Assembly (NCBI GenBank): GCA_019703815.1
Contig: AP023052.1
Coordinates: 248,001 to 312,000 of the forward strand
DNA length: 64,000 bases
Direction: 5' to 3'
Source: Thaumasiovibrio occultus
Lineage (GTDB): Bacteria > Pseudomonadota > Gammaproteobacteria > Enterobacterales > Vibrionaceae
In this document: positions 46,401-55,432 of the stretch, in pieces
Position numbering within the stretch: the first letter of the stretch is position 1
Layout of the letters: each line of letters begins with the position of its first letter
Position numbers and translations under genes: made by a program
Notes under the pieces: model-generated
The model's input: the letters and a program-made list of their open reading frames with translations, nothing else
Told to the model about the DNA's origin: nothing
The model's database searches: none

Positions 46401-47181
46401 AGCGGTCTCCAGCGATGAGGTGATCTTGGATGATAACTTGCAGCCTATCGCCAAGTCGCAATCAACACCGCTCGATATTAAAACCCATGTCTTTGTGAAC
46501 ATCGGCGATGATGTCACGATTGATGCGTTTGGTTTGCAGGGGAATTTGAGCGGTCAGCTTAATGTGCGCCAAGAAGGTAAAGGGCCGCAGATCGCTGGTG
46601 ATGTGAAGATCACTAACGGTGTCTACCGCACCTTTGGGCAAGAGTTGTTGATCGAAAAAGGGAAGATCTCGTTTGCAGGCCCGCCAGATATTCCTAATTT
46701 GGATGTGGAAGCGATCCGAAACCCTGAGAGCACCGAAGACGATGTGATTGCAGGAGTGCGGGTGACCGGCTCGGCCAAAGCGCCGAAGCTGGACGTTTTT
46801 TCTGAGCCGGCAATGCCACAGCAAAACGCGTTATCGTATTTGATCCGTGGCCGTGATATCGACAGTGAAGCCGGCGGCGATGCCATGACGTCAGCGATGA
46901 TCTCATTGGTGCTGGCACAAAGCGGTCAGCTGGTGGGCTCGTTGGGTGAAGCGGTCGGCATTCAAGATCTTTCACTCGATACCGCCGGAACCGGTGATGA
47001 CTCGCAAGTTACGGTGAGCGGCTATATTGCCCCGGGACTTCAACTGAAATATGGTGTAGGTATATTTAACTCGATTGGTGAATTTACGATCCGTTACCGC
47101 TTGATGAAAGACTTGTATGTTGAAGCGGTGTCGGGTCTCGATAGCGCCGTCGATATCTTGTATCAGTTTGAATTCAATTGA
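43444..47181 (+). CDS. tamB: TamB, inner-membrane anchored AsmA-like protein
   Basis: TamB spans the periplasm from the inner membrane to TamA. The 1245-residue product (E. coli 1259) has an uncleaved N-terminal helix (VLIAFASLLIFLVLLLWGVLF), a long repetitive beta-rich middle that forms a hydrophobic groove thought to move phospholipid, and the C-terminal DUF490 domain (IQDLSLDTAGTGDDSQVTV, ending LYQFEFN). It starts on the last base of the tamA stop, showing tight coupling. Confidence 0.94.
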   Translation: MVLRWTKRVLIAFASLLIFLVLLLWGVLFTSLGIHTTAALLPQLVDELTIGEAEGSLIGGFTLNDVNYAAANMPLSASKVWLEISPTCLLEKQLCVENIGIDGFSFTLLDTGEPTAEPETPSEPLTSITTPVPITVKQLTLDNITLDILGTQVAWSHFSTSAAWQGDTVSLGETNWQQLAVTIAQTSESSSTATSSSTQPIVLPEVLIPLKVNVAPFSVVDATVNGVGYPVKIDAFEFSGSAGGHDVVIDNLKLGMPEGDLAAKASVSLQGGYPLDLDATLAVQQTLLKGHRLTLTADGSVAALALNAKLSGTLDAKLKGTLKPLRSELPFSFTLTSDNLQWPLTGEGDYRVNDTNITLAGSLDGYKGTLATQFSGNDLPSATASLEAEGSLDDVAVTNLTVNGLGGEIKGSAKAAWSPKVDWQASLTFNQLNPNAFVDTINGALDGHIDTSGRLTAKGGFVVQVPSLEVKGQLNDVPLDIKGEVNVEDPQGTGDIALQTDGLTLFHGPNRIALNGSLQDAWDMKLDIAMPELGKTVPGLSGAVSGDARVTGKMMTPDVVMDISLKEIDWQQSAAIDALQLKGTVNTAAPMTVDVALNAENVTYTDTVDLDTINLTLKGSERSHVLTVDTRGEPADVSLEVAGALDLAKGWQGALQRGEVGTPVGAWELKEPATVDVQFATSSAVVGPHCWRQGDAAICVKETANLAATGNAAVAISGFDFEKIARYLPATMTLDGQLFADVNANWDPTRAPEVEAKVRLTPGQVDLRNIGFQQGWDRLVLNATLAGDQLDSELVLDLSDNGDVQVNAVITGLTQTPLEQQTIDGDVKFNAIDLAAFKPFVKDYSDIGGLFDSHLTLSDRLLQPSVTGFATLTKVEAGGHNVPLEVTDATINAKFAGYSATLTGVVATPDGQLTLDGDADWADMSAWSTKLNVKGNRLDVVVPSLVSLEVSPDLTISANPKQAVINGKVDIPWARIRVDALPESAVAVSSDEVILDDNLQPIAKSQSTPLDIKTHVFVNIGDDVTIDAFGLQGNLSGQLNVRQEGKGPQIAGDVKITNGVYRTFGQELLIEKGKISFAGPPDIPNLDVEAIRNPESTEDDVIAGVRVTGSAKAPKLDVFSEPAMPQQNALSYLIRGRDIDSEAGGDAMTSAMISLVLAQSGQLVGSLGEAVGIQDLSLDTAGTGDDSQVTVSGYIAPGLQLKYGVGIFNSIGEFTIRYRLMKDLYVEAVSGLDSAVDILYQFEFN

Positions 47182-47215
47182 TCCTATGCAGGAAAGGTAG
47201 CAAGGAGGCTCGATA

Positions 47216-47563
47216 ATGTTGCAGGTGTTTGTATATGGCTCGTTGCGCCAAGGACAAGTAAACCATTATTGGATGGAAGGTGCAGAGTTCATCGGGACGT
47301 GCCAGTTGGATCCAGACTGGGTGCTGTATGACTTAGGGCCGTATCCGGCGATCAGGGCAGGTAAGGCGGCTGCGCCGCTAGTGGGAGAGGTTTATCGCAT
47401 CACCCCTGAGATCTTGGCCAAGCTTGATGAGCTAGAAGAGTATCCTGATCTCTATGGCCGAGAAGAAGTTGCCACACCGCTTGGCAGCGCCTGGGTCTAT
47501 TTCTATCAAACCGAGCCACAAGGGGCGGTTGAAGTGGTGTCTGGCGACTGGCTAACGCGTTAG
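47216..47563 (+). CDS. ytfP: Gamma-glutamylcyclotransferase family protein YtfP
   Basis: The 115-residue product carries the AIG2-like start VYGSLRQGQVNHYWM, with the substrate-binding YGSL loop, and a DELEEYP motif holding the catalytic glutamate, as in YtfP of E. coli. The enzyme family acts on gamma-glutamylamine-type substrates, but the natural substrate of YtfP is unknown. It lies 34 bases after tamB and probably belongs to that operon. Confidence 0.9.
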   Translation: MLQVFVYGSLRQGQVNHYWMEGAEFIGTCQLDPDWVLYDLGPYPAIRAGKAAAPLVGEVYRITPEILAKLDELEEYPDLYGREEVATPLGSAWVYFYQTEPQGAVEVVSGDWLTR

Positions 47564-47576
47564 GCTTTCACATCCT

Positions 47577-47607
47577 ACACAAAAGGGCGCAAGATGCGCC
47601 CTTTTTT
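47577..47607. terminator. Bidirectional terminator between ytfP and ppa
   Basis: AAAAGGGCGC (47581-47590), loop AAGAT, GCGCCCTTTT (47596-47605), then T. It serves ytfP on the plus strand and ppa on the minus strand. Confidence 0.92.
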
Positions 47608-47628
47608 ATCGGCTATCGCTCAGCGCGT

Positions 47629-48156
47629 TTACTTTTTCGCGCGCTCAAAAGAGCTCACGATTTCCGCTTTGGCGGCTGCTGCATCTGCCCAACCGTCAAC
47701 TTTTACCCATTTACCTGCTTCTAGCTCTTTGTAGCGCTCGAAGAAGTGGGTGATTTGCGCTTTTAGCAGCTCAGGCAAGTCGTTCACATCTTGAATGTGA
47801 TCGTACTCTTTGGTCAGTTTGCTGTGCGGTACTGCGACAACTTTGGCATCTTCGCCAGATTCATCGGTCATCTTCAACACGCCAACAGGACGACAACGGA
47901 TCACCGCGCCCGGTACGAGTGGGTATGGGGTCGGTACCAGTACGTCAACCGGATCACCATCGAGAGATAGGGTGTCATTGATATAACCGTAGTTACATGG
48001 GTAGAACATCGGCGTAGACATAAAACGGTCTACGAATACTGCGCCCGAATCTTTGTCGACTTCGTATTTGATTGGGTCAGCGTTGGCAGGAATTTCAATA
48101 ACAACATAAATATCTTCTGGCAGATCTTTGCCAGCAGGGACCTGATTCAGGCTCAT
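47629..48156 (-). CDS. ppa: Inorganic pyrophosphatase, family I
   Basis: The enzyme hydrolyses pyrophosphate made in biosynthesis. From ATG 48156 ([20 protein letters not shown]), the product is 175 residues, the E. coli length. The metal-binding motif DGDPVDVLV supplies D66, D68 and D71, and the YPCNYGYI segment is the family signature. A longer frame upstream to 48216 has no ribosome site. The gene is single on the minus strand. Confidence 0.95.
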   Translation of the reverse strand: MSLNQVPAGKDLPEDIYVVIEIPANADPIKYEVDKDSGAVFVDRFMSTPMFYPCNYGYINDTLSLDGDPVDVLVPTPYPLVPGAVIRCRPVGVLKMTDESGEDAKVVAVPHSKLTKEYDHIQDVNDLPELLKAQITHFFERYKELEAGKWVKVDGWADAAAAKAEIVSSFERAKK

Positions 48157-48282
48157 CGCGCAATCCTTTTGAGTTAAGAAATTGTTGTAGAAATGTCGAT
48201 TATAGCGATGAATCACGAAAAAGACACTGCCAAGCAGTAAGGATAGTTGTCTGTTTTGTGCGTGAACTGAATGAGTTAGCAG

Positions 48283-48316
48283 TGAAAAGCAAGGGCCTGC
48301 ACGGATGCAGAGCCCT
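48283..48316 (-). terminator. Possible fbp terminator
   Basis: On the minus strand AGGGCTCTGCA and TGCAGGCCCT (arms near 48292 and 48316) pair with one bulge, followed by a T-containing tail. It is moderately convincing. Confidence 0.5.
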
Positions 48317-48354
48317 AAAAAACGTCACTATCGGCGGGTTCGCGTTGGCGTGCG

Positions 48355-49371
48355 CTACACGCGATCTGGGTATTGTTCTAAAAACGCTTCGACTTTATCA
48401 ACCATCTCGCTGGAGCCAACAAAGAAAGGCACGCGCTGATGCAGTTCCGTCGGTTCAATGTCCAAAATTCGGCGGCGACCGTCGCTGGCTTTACCGCCAG
48501 CTTGTTCAATCAAAAACGCCATTGGATTGCACTCGTACAACAGACGCAATTTTCCTTGTGGGTGACTGGCGGTGCTTGGGTAGAGGTATATACCGCCTTT
48601 TAGCAAGTTGCGATGAAAATCAGAGACCAGTGAGCCAATGTAGCGCGAGGTGTAAGGACGGTTGTCTTCCGGTACGTTCTCTTGGCAGTACTTAATGTAC
48701 TTTTTCACCCCGTTCGGGAACCGGATGTAGTTGCCTTCGTTGATCGAGTAGATCTTGCCATCGGTTGGGATCTGCAAGCTCTCATGCGATAAACAAAATA
48801 CCCCAAGGGACGGATCGTAAGTAAAGCCATGCACGCCGTTACCGGTGGAGTAAACCAACATGGTCGACGAACCGTAAATGATGTAGCCCGCTGCCACTTG
48901 GCGATTACCCGGCTGGAGAAAATCGGCTTTGGTCGCCGGTGTGCCGACTGGAGACACGCGGCGGTAGATGGAAAAAATAGTGCCGACAGACACATTCACA
49001 TCAATATTGGAAGAGCCGTCGAGGGGATCCATCAGCACCACGTATTTGGCATTGAGGTTGTTTTCGTTGGTAAAAGCCACCAAGTCGTCTTCTTCTTCAC
49101 TGGCCACACCACAGACTTGATCGCGAGCGGCGAGGGCAGCTTTGAACTTATTATTGGCATACACGTCCAATTTTTGCTGAACTTCACCTTGGATATTTTC
49201 CACTCCGGCAGCACCTGTGATATCAACGAGACCGGCTTTGTTGATTTCTCGGTTGACGATTTTTGCCGCGAGCTTGATAGAGCCTAGAAGCGAGGAGAGT
49301 TCACCGCTAGCGTGAGGAAAATCGTGCTGATTGTCGACAATGAACTCGCCAAGCGTTTTAATATCGGACAT
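48355..49371 (-). CDS. fbp: Fructose-1,6-bisphosphatase class I
   Basis: FBPase removes the 1-phosphate of fructose 1,6-bisphosphate in gluconeogenesis. From ATG 49371 ([14 protein letters not shown]), the product has 338 residues. The metal-binding [10 protein letters not shown], the substrate-binding NEGNYIRF and [12 protein letters not shown], and the AMP-type architecture are visible. AAGGA precedes the start. It is divergent from mpl, as in E. coli. Confidence 0.96.
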   Translation of the reverse strand: MSDIKTLGEFIVDNQHDFPHASGELSSLLGSIKLAAKIVNREINKAGLVDITGAAGVENIQGEVQQKLDVYANNKFKAALAARDQVCGVASEEEDDLVAFTNENNLNAKYVVLMDPLDGSSNIDVNVSVGTIFSIYRRVSPVGTPATKADFLQPGNRQVAAGYIIYGSSTMLVYSTGNGVHGFTYDPSLGVFCLSHESLQIPTDGKIYSINEGNYIRFPNGVKKYIKYCQENVPEDNRPYTSRYIGSLVSDFHRNLLKGGIYLYPSTASHPQGKLRLLYECNPMAFLIEQAGGKASDGRRRILDIEPTELHQRVPFFVGSSEMVDKVEAFLEQYPDRV

Positions 49372-49548
49372 AGTATCTATCCTTGCAGTTAATCGATATC
49401 GTAAAAAGTGTATGCAATAGAGTGAGAACGTGCCGTTGATTTGTGTTTTTTGGAATGGCCATCTCTCTATATGATTGTAAATCAATAACTTTTTATGGGT
49501 TAAAAACTAACTGCTAACCTCAAAAACGTGTTTCATTAGAAGGACAGT

Positions 49549-50904
49549 ATGCACATACATATTCTAGGGATCTGCGGCACCTTTATGGGTGGTGCGGCGA
49601 TTCTCGCCAGACAACTTGGCCATAAAGTGACCGGTAGTGATGCTAACGTTTATCCGCCAATGAGTACGCAGCTTGAAGAGCAAGGCATTGAAATAACTGA
49701 AGGTTTCGACCCGTCGCAACTGCACCCTGCGCCAGATTTGGTGGTGATCGGTAATGCGATGAGTCGAGGCAATCCGTGTGTTGAGTATGTCCTCAACCAC
49801 AACCTAAATTACACCTCTGGCCCGCAATGGTTGCATGATTTGCTGCTCAAAGATCGTTGGGTGCTTGCGGTATCGGGCACCCACGGTAAAACCACAACCG
49901 CCAGCATGTTGAACTGGATTTTGCATGATAACGATTATAAGCCGGGTTATTTGATCGGTGGCGTTCCTGGAAACTTCAATACTTCCGCTAACTTAGGCGA
50001 AAGTATGTTCTTCGTTGTGGAAGCGGATGAATACGATAGCGCTTTTTTCGATAAGCGTTCTAAGTTCCTGCACTATCAGCCAAGAACGCTGATCATCAAT
50101 AACCTTGAATTTGATCATGCGGACATCTTTGACGATCTTTCGGCAATCCAAAAACAATTCCACCATTTGATCCGCACCGTACCGGGCCATGGTCGTATTA
50201 TTCACCCAACTGGCGTGGAGGCGATCGATCAAACGCTAGCGATGGGTTGCTGGAGTGAAACCGAAACCTTCCAAGGCGATTGGCGTTTCAACAAACTCAA
50301 AGACGATGGCAGTGAGTTTGAGGTGATCTTGGCCGATAAAGTCGTGGGCACGGTGAACTGGGCGCTGATCGGCGATCACAACGTGGCGAACGCAGTCATG
50401 GCGATTGCAGCGGCTCGTCATGTCGGTGTGACTCCTGACTTGGCGTGTGAATCGCTGGGTAAATTTATCAATACTAAACGCCGTTTGGAGCTGCGTGGCA
50501 CTGTGAATGCGATTGATGTATTTGATGATTTTGCTCACCACCCAACAGCGGTGGCCACCACGGTCAGTGCGCTTAAACAACGCGATCCGTCGCGTCGTAT
50601 TCTGGCGATTTTAGAGCCACGCTCTGCCACCATGAAACGCGGTGTGCATGCCGATAAACTTGCGCCATCGTTAGAGCAAGCGGATCAAGTGTTCTTCTTC
50701 CAACCGGATGAAATTGATTGGCTGAACGCCGAAGCGGCGCAATGTAGCGCGCCTGCGGCGGTGTATGACGATATCCAAACGCTGGTGGATGATGTGGTTG
50801 CGGCGAGCCAAACCGGCGATCAGCTGTTGGTGATGAGTAACGGCGGTTTTGGTGGCATTCACGGTCGTTTAATCGCGGCGCTGGAAGCGAAATATGGCCA
50901 ATAA
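49549..50904 (+). CDS. mpl: Murein peptide ligase Mpl
   Basis: Mpl joins the recycled tripeptide L-Ala-gamma-D-Glu-meso-DAP to UDP-MurNAc in cell-wall recycling. The 451-residue product has a Rossmann start ([19 protein letters not shown]), the ATP P-loop [12 protein letters not shown] at about residue 110, [16 protein letters not shown], and [13 protein letters not shown], all of the Mur ligase family. AGAAGGAC precedes the ATG. It overlaps ubiX by 11 bases. Confidence 0.95.
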   Translation: MHIHILGICGTFMGGAAILARQLGHKVTGSDANVYPPMSTQLEEQGIEITEGFDPSQLHPAPDLVVIGNAMSRGNPCVEYVLNHNLNYTSGPQWLHDLLLKDRWVLAVSGTHGKTTTASMLNWILHDNDYKPGYLIGGVPGNFNTSANLGESMFFVVEADEYDSAFFDKRSKFLHYQPRTLIINNLEFDHADIFDDLSAIQKQFHHLIRTVPGHGRIIHPTGVEAIDQTLAMGCWSETETFQGDWRFNKLKDDGSEFEVILADKVVGTVNWALIGDHNVANAVMAIAAARHVGVTPDLACESLGKFINTKRRLELRGTVNAIDVFDDFAHHPTAVATTVSALKQRDPSRRILAILEPRSATMKRGVHADKLAPSLEQADQVFFFQPDEIDWLNAEAAQCSAPAAVYDDIQTLVDDVVAASQTGDQLLVMSNGGFGGIHGRLIAALEAKYGQ

Positions 50905-51511
50905 TGCCATTACTTTAGCGTGGACAGGTGCATCAGGCGCGCCTTATGGCTTGCGCTTGTTAGAGCGTTTGTTGGCAGCGGATTATCATGTGTATCTGTT
51001 GATCTCGTCGGCGGCAAAAGTGGTGCTGGCGACAGAGCACGGCTTGAAGCTGCCGGGGAATCCTGACGCGGCGAAAGCAGCGTTGTGCGAGCACTTAGGC
51101 GTTAATGCCGATCAGCTTACGGTGTGCGGTAAAGAAGACTGGTTCTCGCCGGTGGCGTCTGGCTCGGCCGCGCCGAAGCAGATGATTGTCTGCCCGTGCT
51201 CGACCGGTTCGCTGGCGGCGATTGCTCACGGGATGTCAGATAACTTGATTGAACGCGCGGCGGATGTGGTGCTTAAAGAGCGTGGTCAACTGGTGCTGGT
51301 GGTGCGTGAAACCCCACTTTCAACACTGCACTTGGAGAACATGACCAAGCTGTCGCGGATGGGTGTGACCATTATGCCCGCAGCGCCGGGGTTTTATCAT
51401 CAGCCACAATCGATTGATGATTTGGTCGACTTTATGGTGGCGCGGATCTTGGATCATATTGGCGTCGAGCAAACGCTGGTACCGCGTTGGGGTTACGATC
51501 AACGCTCGTGA
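50894..51511 (+). CDS. ubiX: Flavin prenyltransferase UbiX
   Basis: UbiX makes prenylated FMN, the cofactor of the decarboxylase UbiD in ubiquinone synthesis. The 205-residue product has the FMN-binding start [19 protein letters not shown], then [30 protein letters not shown] and the C-terminal [19 protein letters not shown] motif, all diagnostic. It overlaps mpl by 11 bases and is followed by a strong terminator. Confidence 0.95.
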   Translation: MANNAITLAWTGASGAPYGLRLLERLLAADYHVYLLISSAAKVVLATEHGLKLPGNPDAAKAALCEHLGVNADQLTVCGKEDWFSPVASGSAAPKQMIVCPCSTGSLAAIAHGMSDNLIERAADVVLKERGQLVLVVRETPLSTLHLENMTKLSRMGVTIMPAAPGFYHQPQSIDDLVDFMVARILDHIGVEQTLVPRWGYDQRS

Positions 51512-51533
51512 TGTTCAGCGGCAATTGAAAACG

Positions 51534-51562
51534 AAAAACCGAAGGCATGCCTTCGGTTTTTT
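51534..51562 (+). terminator. ubiX terminator
   Basis: AAAAACCGAAGGC (51534-51546) pairs with GCCTTCGGTTTTT (51549-51561); T run after. The IS200-type left end begins directly behind. Confidence 0.92.
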
Positions 51563-51578
51563 ATTTTCCAACCTTAAA

Positions 51579-51598
51579 CCACCTTCTTTAGAAGGTGG
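51579..51598 (+). repeat. IS200-type left-end hairpin
   Basis: CCACCTTC, loop TTTA, GAAGGTGG. A very similar stem sequence, part of the same left-end block, occurs again at 58621-58669. Confidence 0.8.
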
Positions 51599-51683
51599 TG
51601 ATCGTTCTTTTGGGCTTTGCCCGAAGGACGCTCATGTTCAATATGTCCTCGTTTGTAACCAGCAAATCAAGGAGATAGAGAAC

Positions 51684-52130
51684 ATGAGCAGATATGAATC
51701 CGCCTCACATGTGTATTACAGATGCCAGTATCATATAGTGTGGACTCCGAAGTATCGCCTAAAAATACTCAAGGGTAATTTAGGTAAGGAGTTATACAGA
51801 AGCATCTACGTTTACAGCAATATGAAGAAATGTAAGGTTGTAGAGCTGAACGTTCAAATCGACCATGTTCATTTGGTCGTGAGACTACCACCGAGCCTGA
51901 GTATTTCAAGCTATATGGGTTTTATTAAAGGCCGTACAGCGATTAGGTTATTCAATAAATTTCCGTATTTGAGAAAGAAAAAGCTTTGGGGTAACAAGTT
52001 CTGGCAGCGAGGTTACTTCGTTGATTCGGTAGGAATGAACGAGGAAATTATTCGCAGATATGTCAGGCATCAAGATCGAGTGGGGAAGGAGGAAGAGGAG
52101 CGCCAAATGAAGCTAGGTATAGAGAATTAA
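51684..52130 (+). CDS. tnpA: IS200/IS605-family transposase TnpA (Y1)
   Basis: The 148-residue product starts MSRYESASHVYYRCQYHIVW after an AAGGAGATAG site. The HUH motif is H61-V-H63 (IDHVHLVV), and the catalytic tyrosine is Y126 (RRYVRHQ). The KFWQRGYFVDSVG segment is common to the family. It cuts and rejoins single-stranded DNA at subterminal hairpins. The frame stays open upstream into the ubiX terminator, but that part is not used. No TnpB/IscB-type gene accompanies it. It looks intact. Confidence 0.93.
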   Translation: MSRYESASHVYYRCQYHIVWTPKYRLKILKGNLGKELYRSIYVYSNMKKCKVVELNVQIDHVHLVVRLPPSLSISSYMGFIKGRTAIRLFNKFPYLRKKKLWGNKFWQRGYFVDSVGMNEEIIRRYVRHQDRVGKEEEERQMKLGIEN

Positions 52131-52135
52131 CAGTG

Positions 52136-52152
52136 AGCCCCCTTATAGGGGG
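52136..52152 (+). terminator. Hairpin after the transposase gene
   Basis: GCCCCC and GGGGGC flank TTATA (52136-52152). No T tract follows. It may end the tnpA transcript. Confidence 0.4.
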
Positions 52153-52238
52153 CCATTCAAAGCCACCTGCTTTGCAGGTGGATCTTTACTGTCATCTCTC
52201 ATGCTTTCTAAGGCATGGGTTATCTTTCAGACAAACGT

Positions 52239-52700
52239 TTACTCTTCATCTTCCGGCGGCAACGCGCCTTGTGGTTTGACAACCAGTACGTTGATCATCG
52301 AATTTTCCACCACTTTTGCTGCCACTGAGCCGAGCATGGCTTTGTCCAGTTTAGAGCGCTTATGGCTTGGTAAGATGATCAGATCCGCTCCTAAGCGTTC
52401 GGCATAGTCGAGGATCGTGGTGTACGGTTTACCTTCTGCAATATGCGTGTGATAGATCAACTCTTCAGGAATAAAGCGTTCGGCAAAGTGGTTAAGTTGG
52501 ACTTGGGTATCATGCTTCATTTTCTTCACCGCATCAGGCGGGAAGTAGCTCGATACCATGGAGTAGTGAATACCCGGCAATACGTTCAATAAGTGGATAT
52601 GGGCATGACTGTGTTTGGCGTGCCATACCGCTAATTGGATTGCTTTGTCGGCAAAGCCTTTTTCATTTAAATCGACAGGAACCAGTATTTGTTTGTACAT
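52239..52700 (-). CDS. Universal stress protein next to TRAP transporter (UspA/TeaD-like)
   Basis: The 153-residue Usp-domain protein begins MYKQILVPVDLNEKGFADKA and ends with the ATP-binding-like region LPSHKRSKLDKAMLGSVAAKVVENS and VLVVKP. It shows the G-2X-G pattern only partly, so nucleotide binding is unsure. It lies 73 bases downstream of a TRAP transporter gene on the same strand. In Halomonas the Usp protein TeaD modulates the ectoine TRAP transporter TeaABC; a similar regulatory link is inferred here. The IS200 element lies right behind its stop. Confidence 0.88.
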   Translation of the reverse strand: MYKQILVPVDLNEKGFADKAIQLAVWHAKHSHAHIHLLNVLPGIHYSMVSSYFPPDAVKKMKHDTQVQLNHFAERFIPEELIYHTHIAEGKPYTTILDYAERLGADLIILPSHKRSKLDKAMLGSVAAKVVENSMINVLVVKPQGALPPEDEE

Positions 52701-52745
52701 AACGCTTCTCTTTGAACTCCTGTGTCTCGCTCACACTAACAAATA

Positions 52746-52765
52746 AGGGGCTTAAAAAAGCCCCT
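52746..52765 (-). terminator. Hairpin between TRAP transporter and Usp genes
   Basis: AGGGGCTT (52746-52753) and AAGCCCCT (52758-52765) pair across AAAA. On the minus strand the following bases are only partly T-rich, so it may attenuate usp transcription. Confidence 0.5.
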
Positions 52766-52773
52766 ACTGTTTA

Positions 52774-55338
52774 TCACGTTATCACAAGCTTAGCGGCTCG
52801 TCGTCGTTGATTCCATGCTAAAGCCCCCAAAAGGAGAAGTGTTGGCAAAAATACCCACTCTTTCATTGGGCGCTTAGCGGGAAGACTCACAGAAACCACT
52901 TCCCAATCGAAGTCGATCCCGGCGGTTTCGGCGACGCTGCCAAACTCAATCATATCGACGATCATCTTGTCATCGCGCTGGCTGAGCATTAATCCCGTAG
53001 ACGCAATGCGTTCATCACCGCCTTCAACGGCGGGATCGATAGGCAGCAGCACATGGCGACTGACGAAATCACCGTCTAAGGTTTCGCCTTGTACTTGCAG
53101 CTCCAACATATCGGTGCTGTTAAGCTGGCCTGCGATCTCGGCGATCGCTGTGCCGGGATGCTCGATTTTCGGCGCGTAGATCTTATCCCACCAGTAGCCC
53201 GGACGGAGCAAGCTAAAGGTGATCAATAGCAGCAAGATCACTTCCCACCATTTAGTCTTGGTGAACCACCATCCTTGCGTTGCCGCAGAGAAGGTCAGCA
53301 TCGCGATGATGGCCGAAATAACCGTCAGCGCCAGTTGCCACACCGAGCCGATGTTCATCATTAACAGTTGAGTGTTGAAGATAAACATAAACGGCAAGAT
53401 CGCGGTGCGGATATCGTAGGTAAAGCCTTGAATACCCGTGCGGATCGGATCGGATTTGGCAATCGCGGCGGCGGCAAAAGCAGCCAGCCCCACCGGCGGG
53501 GTGTCATCGGCCAAAATACCGAAATAGAACACGAATAAGTGCACGGCGATCAACGGAATGATCAGTCCGTTTTGCGCGCCTAAGGTGACGATCACCGGTG
53601 CCATCAAGGTCGATACCACGATGTAGTTGGCGGTGGTGGGCAGGCCCATGCCGAGGATCAAGCTGATGATCGCGGTGAAGATTAAGATCAACAAGATGTT
53701 ACCGCCAGAGATAAACTCGACGAACTCGGTCATCACCAAGCCGATCCCGGTCAGTGTGACCACGCCGACCACGATCCCTGCCGCAGCGGTGGCGACGCCA
53801 ATCCCGATCATATTGCGCGCGCCGGTTACTAGGCTGTCGAGCAAGTCATGAATACCTGCAAACATTACCGTTTTATAGTTATGTTTATGATTAAACAGCG
53901 CTAACAATGGGCGTTGAGTTAGCAAAATAAAGATCATAAACATGGTGGCCCAGAAGGCGGATAGGCCGGGTGAGAAGCGTTCAACGGTTAAGCACCATAC
54001 CAAGACCACAATCGGCAGCAGGAAGTAGATCCCTGATTTAATGGTTGGCCCCGGATCCGGCACTTCCGTTAGCTCTTCGGTGGCGATCTCAGCGACATCT
54101 TGGTGCTTCGACGCGACATAGATAAGTGCCACATAGCTGATCAGTAGCATCACACCGACAATCGGTGTCGCTGCTGCGCCAAAGACGTTTTTCGTCCAAC
54201 CAACCCCGTAGTAGACCGCTGCGCCAATGGTCAACAGTCCAAAGATTGTCCCTGCATAGTAGGTGATAGTCAGAAGCCATGTGGTTTTATGACGCCGAGG
54301 TAGTCCCGTCATCCCCGCTTTACAAGCTTCTAAATGCACAATGTAGAGTAGGGCGATATACGAGATCATCGCCGGTAAAAACGCCGCTTTGATCACTTCG
54401 ACATAGGAGATCCCGACATATTCCACCATCAAAAAGGCAGCGGCGCCCATGATCGGTGGTGTGAGCTGACCGTTGGTGGATGCCGCCACTTCAACTGCGC
54501 CGGCTTTAGTACCGGGGAAGCCGACTTTTTTCATCAGCGGAATGGTAAAGGTGCCGGTGGTCACCACGTTGGCAATGGACGAGCCAGACACTAAGCCCGA
54601 TAGCCCCGAAGCGACGACTGCTGCTTTTGCCGGGCCGCCTCGCATATGACCTAACAGTGAGAAGGCAACTTTAATGAAGTAAGCACCAGCCCCTGCTTTT
54701 TCCAGCATGGCACCAAACAACACAAACAAGAATACGAATGATGTCGATACGCCCAACGCGACGCCAAAGACCCCTTCGGTGGTGAGCCACAAATGTGACA
54801 TCGCTTTGTTAAGGCTTGCCCCTTTGTGTGCAATGACATCGGGCATATGGGGTCCCGCAAAGGTGTAAAGCAAGAACACGCCTGAGACCACCATGAGCGG
54901 CGGCCCTAAGGCGCGACGTGTCGCTTCAAGGAGCAACACCATGCCGATCACGGCAATGATGATATCGGGTTGGGTTGGTGCGCCAGCGCGATCGGCAAGT
55001 TGAGAATAGAAAATGAAAATGTACGCCGCGCTAAAGCTACCTGCAAAGGCAAAGAGCCAATCGACCACGGGAATATAGTTTCGGGGTGAACGAGTAAAAG
55101 CGGGATAGGCCGTAAATGCTAGGAACACCGCAAACGCGAGATGAATAGAGCGCGCTTCCGTGTCATTAAATACACCGAATCCAACCAGGAAAGGCAGTGG
55201 TGAGTTATACCACAACTGGAACAGTGACCAACATAAGGGCACTAACCATAGAATGCGTCCCGCAAACCCAGCAGGGCTTCGTGCTCCGGTATCGGACTGC
55301 GCGACCATTTCCTGTACATCAGGAGTTATCTTCGCCAT
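52774..55338 (-). CDS. TRAP transporter, fused 4TM/12TM subunit (TAXI type)
   Basis: The 854-residue membrane protein joins the small (Q, about 4 helices: LVPLCWSLFQLW and following) and large (M, about 12 helices) TRAP subunits in one chain, the form used by TAXI-type tripartite transporters. The M part begins near GGPAKAAVVASGLSGLVSGSSIANVVTTG with the glycine-rich motif, and the tail (after about residue 720) forms a DUF3394-like domain. It imports a carboxylate-type solute using the Na+ gradient; the actual solute cannot be read. The TAXI receptor gene is just upstream and usp downstream. Confidence 0.92.
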   Translation of the reverse strand: MAKITPDVQEMVAQSDTGARSPAGFAGRILWLVPLCWSLFQLWYNSPLPFLVGFGVFNDTEARSIHLAFAVFLAFTAYPAFTRSPRNYIPVVDWLFAFAGSFSAAYIFIFYSQLADRAGAPTQPDIIIAVIGMVLLLEATRRALGPPLMVVSGVFLLYTFAGPHMPDVIAHKGASLNKAMSHLWLTTEGVFGVALGVSTSFVFLFVLFGAMLEKAGAGAYFIKVAFSLLGHMRGGPAKAAVVASGLSGLVSGSSIANVVTTGTFTIPLMKKVGFPGTKAGAVEVAASTNGQLTPPIMGAAAFLMVEYVGISYVEVIKAAFLPAMISYIALLYIVHLEACKAGMTGLPRRHKTTWLLTITYYAGTIFGLLTIGAAVYYGVGWTKNVFGAAATPIVGVMLLISYVALIYVASKHQDVAEIATEELTEVPDPGPTIKSGIYFLLPIVVLVWCLTVERFSPGLSAFWATMFMIFILLTQRPLLALFNHKHNYKTVMFAGIHDLLDSLVTGARNMIGIGVATAAAGIVVGVVTLTGIGLVMTEFVEFISGGNILLILIFTAIISLILGMGLPTTANYIVVSTLMAPVIVTLGAQNGLIIPLIAVHLFVFYFGILADDTPPVGLAAFAAAAIAKSDPIRTGIQGFTYDIRTAILPFMFIFNTQLLMMNIGSVWQLALTVISAIIAMLTFSAATQGWWFTKTKWWEVILLLLITFSLLRPGYWWDKIYAPKIEHPGTAIAEIAGQLNSTDMLELQVQGETLDGDFVSRHVLLPIDPAVEGGDERIASTGLMLSQRDDKMIVDMIEFGSVAETAGIDFDWEVVSVSLPAKRPMKEWVFLPTLLLLGALAWNQRRRAAKLVIT

Positions 55339-55386
55339 AAATCATCCTCGATAGACTGAAAGATAAACGGGGAGGCATGAGAGATC

Positions 55387-55408
55387 AAAAGGGGCCGAAG
55401 CCCCTTTT
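55387..55408 (-). terminator. Hairpin between TAXI receptor and TRAP subunit genes
   Basis: AAAAGGGGC (55387-55395), loop CGAA, GCCCCTTTT (55400-55408). On the minus strand it looks like a terminator with only four T. It lies inside the operon and may reduce read-through to the membrane subunit. Confidence 0.6.
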
Positions 55409-55432
55409 ATCATTGCCATTTTGCTGCCGAAA

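Larger units (their letters stand above)
51563..52200 (+). mobile_element. IS200-type insertion sequence
   Basis: A single-gene element with a left-end stem CCACCTTC/GAAGGTGG (51579-51598, loop TTTA), transposase at 51684-52130, a GCCCCC/GGGGGC hairpin after the gene, and a right-end stem CCACCTGC/GCAGGTGG (52163-52181). There are no terminal inverted repeats or target duplications, as expected for a Y1 single-strand transposon. Exact ends are not visible; about 0.6-0.7 kb. It sits downstream of the ubiX terminator. Confidence 0.8.

Noticed and set aside
51414-51683. N-terminal extension of the transposase
   Set aside because: It reads through ubiX and its terminator and the left-end hairpin in another frame; ATG 51684 has AAGGAGATAG and matches IS200 transposases.
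52174-52238. A second small hairpin ATGC/GCAT near 52200 as the IS right end
   Set aside because: The stem is short and the IS end cannot be fixed without an empty-site comparison, so I did not use it.
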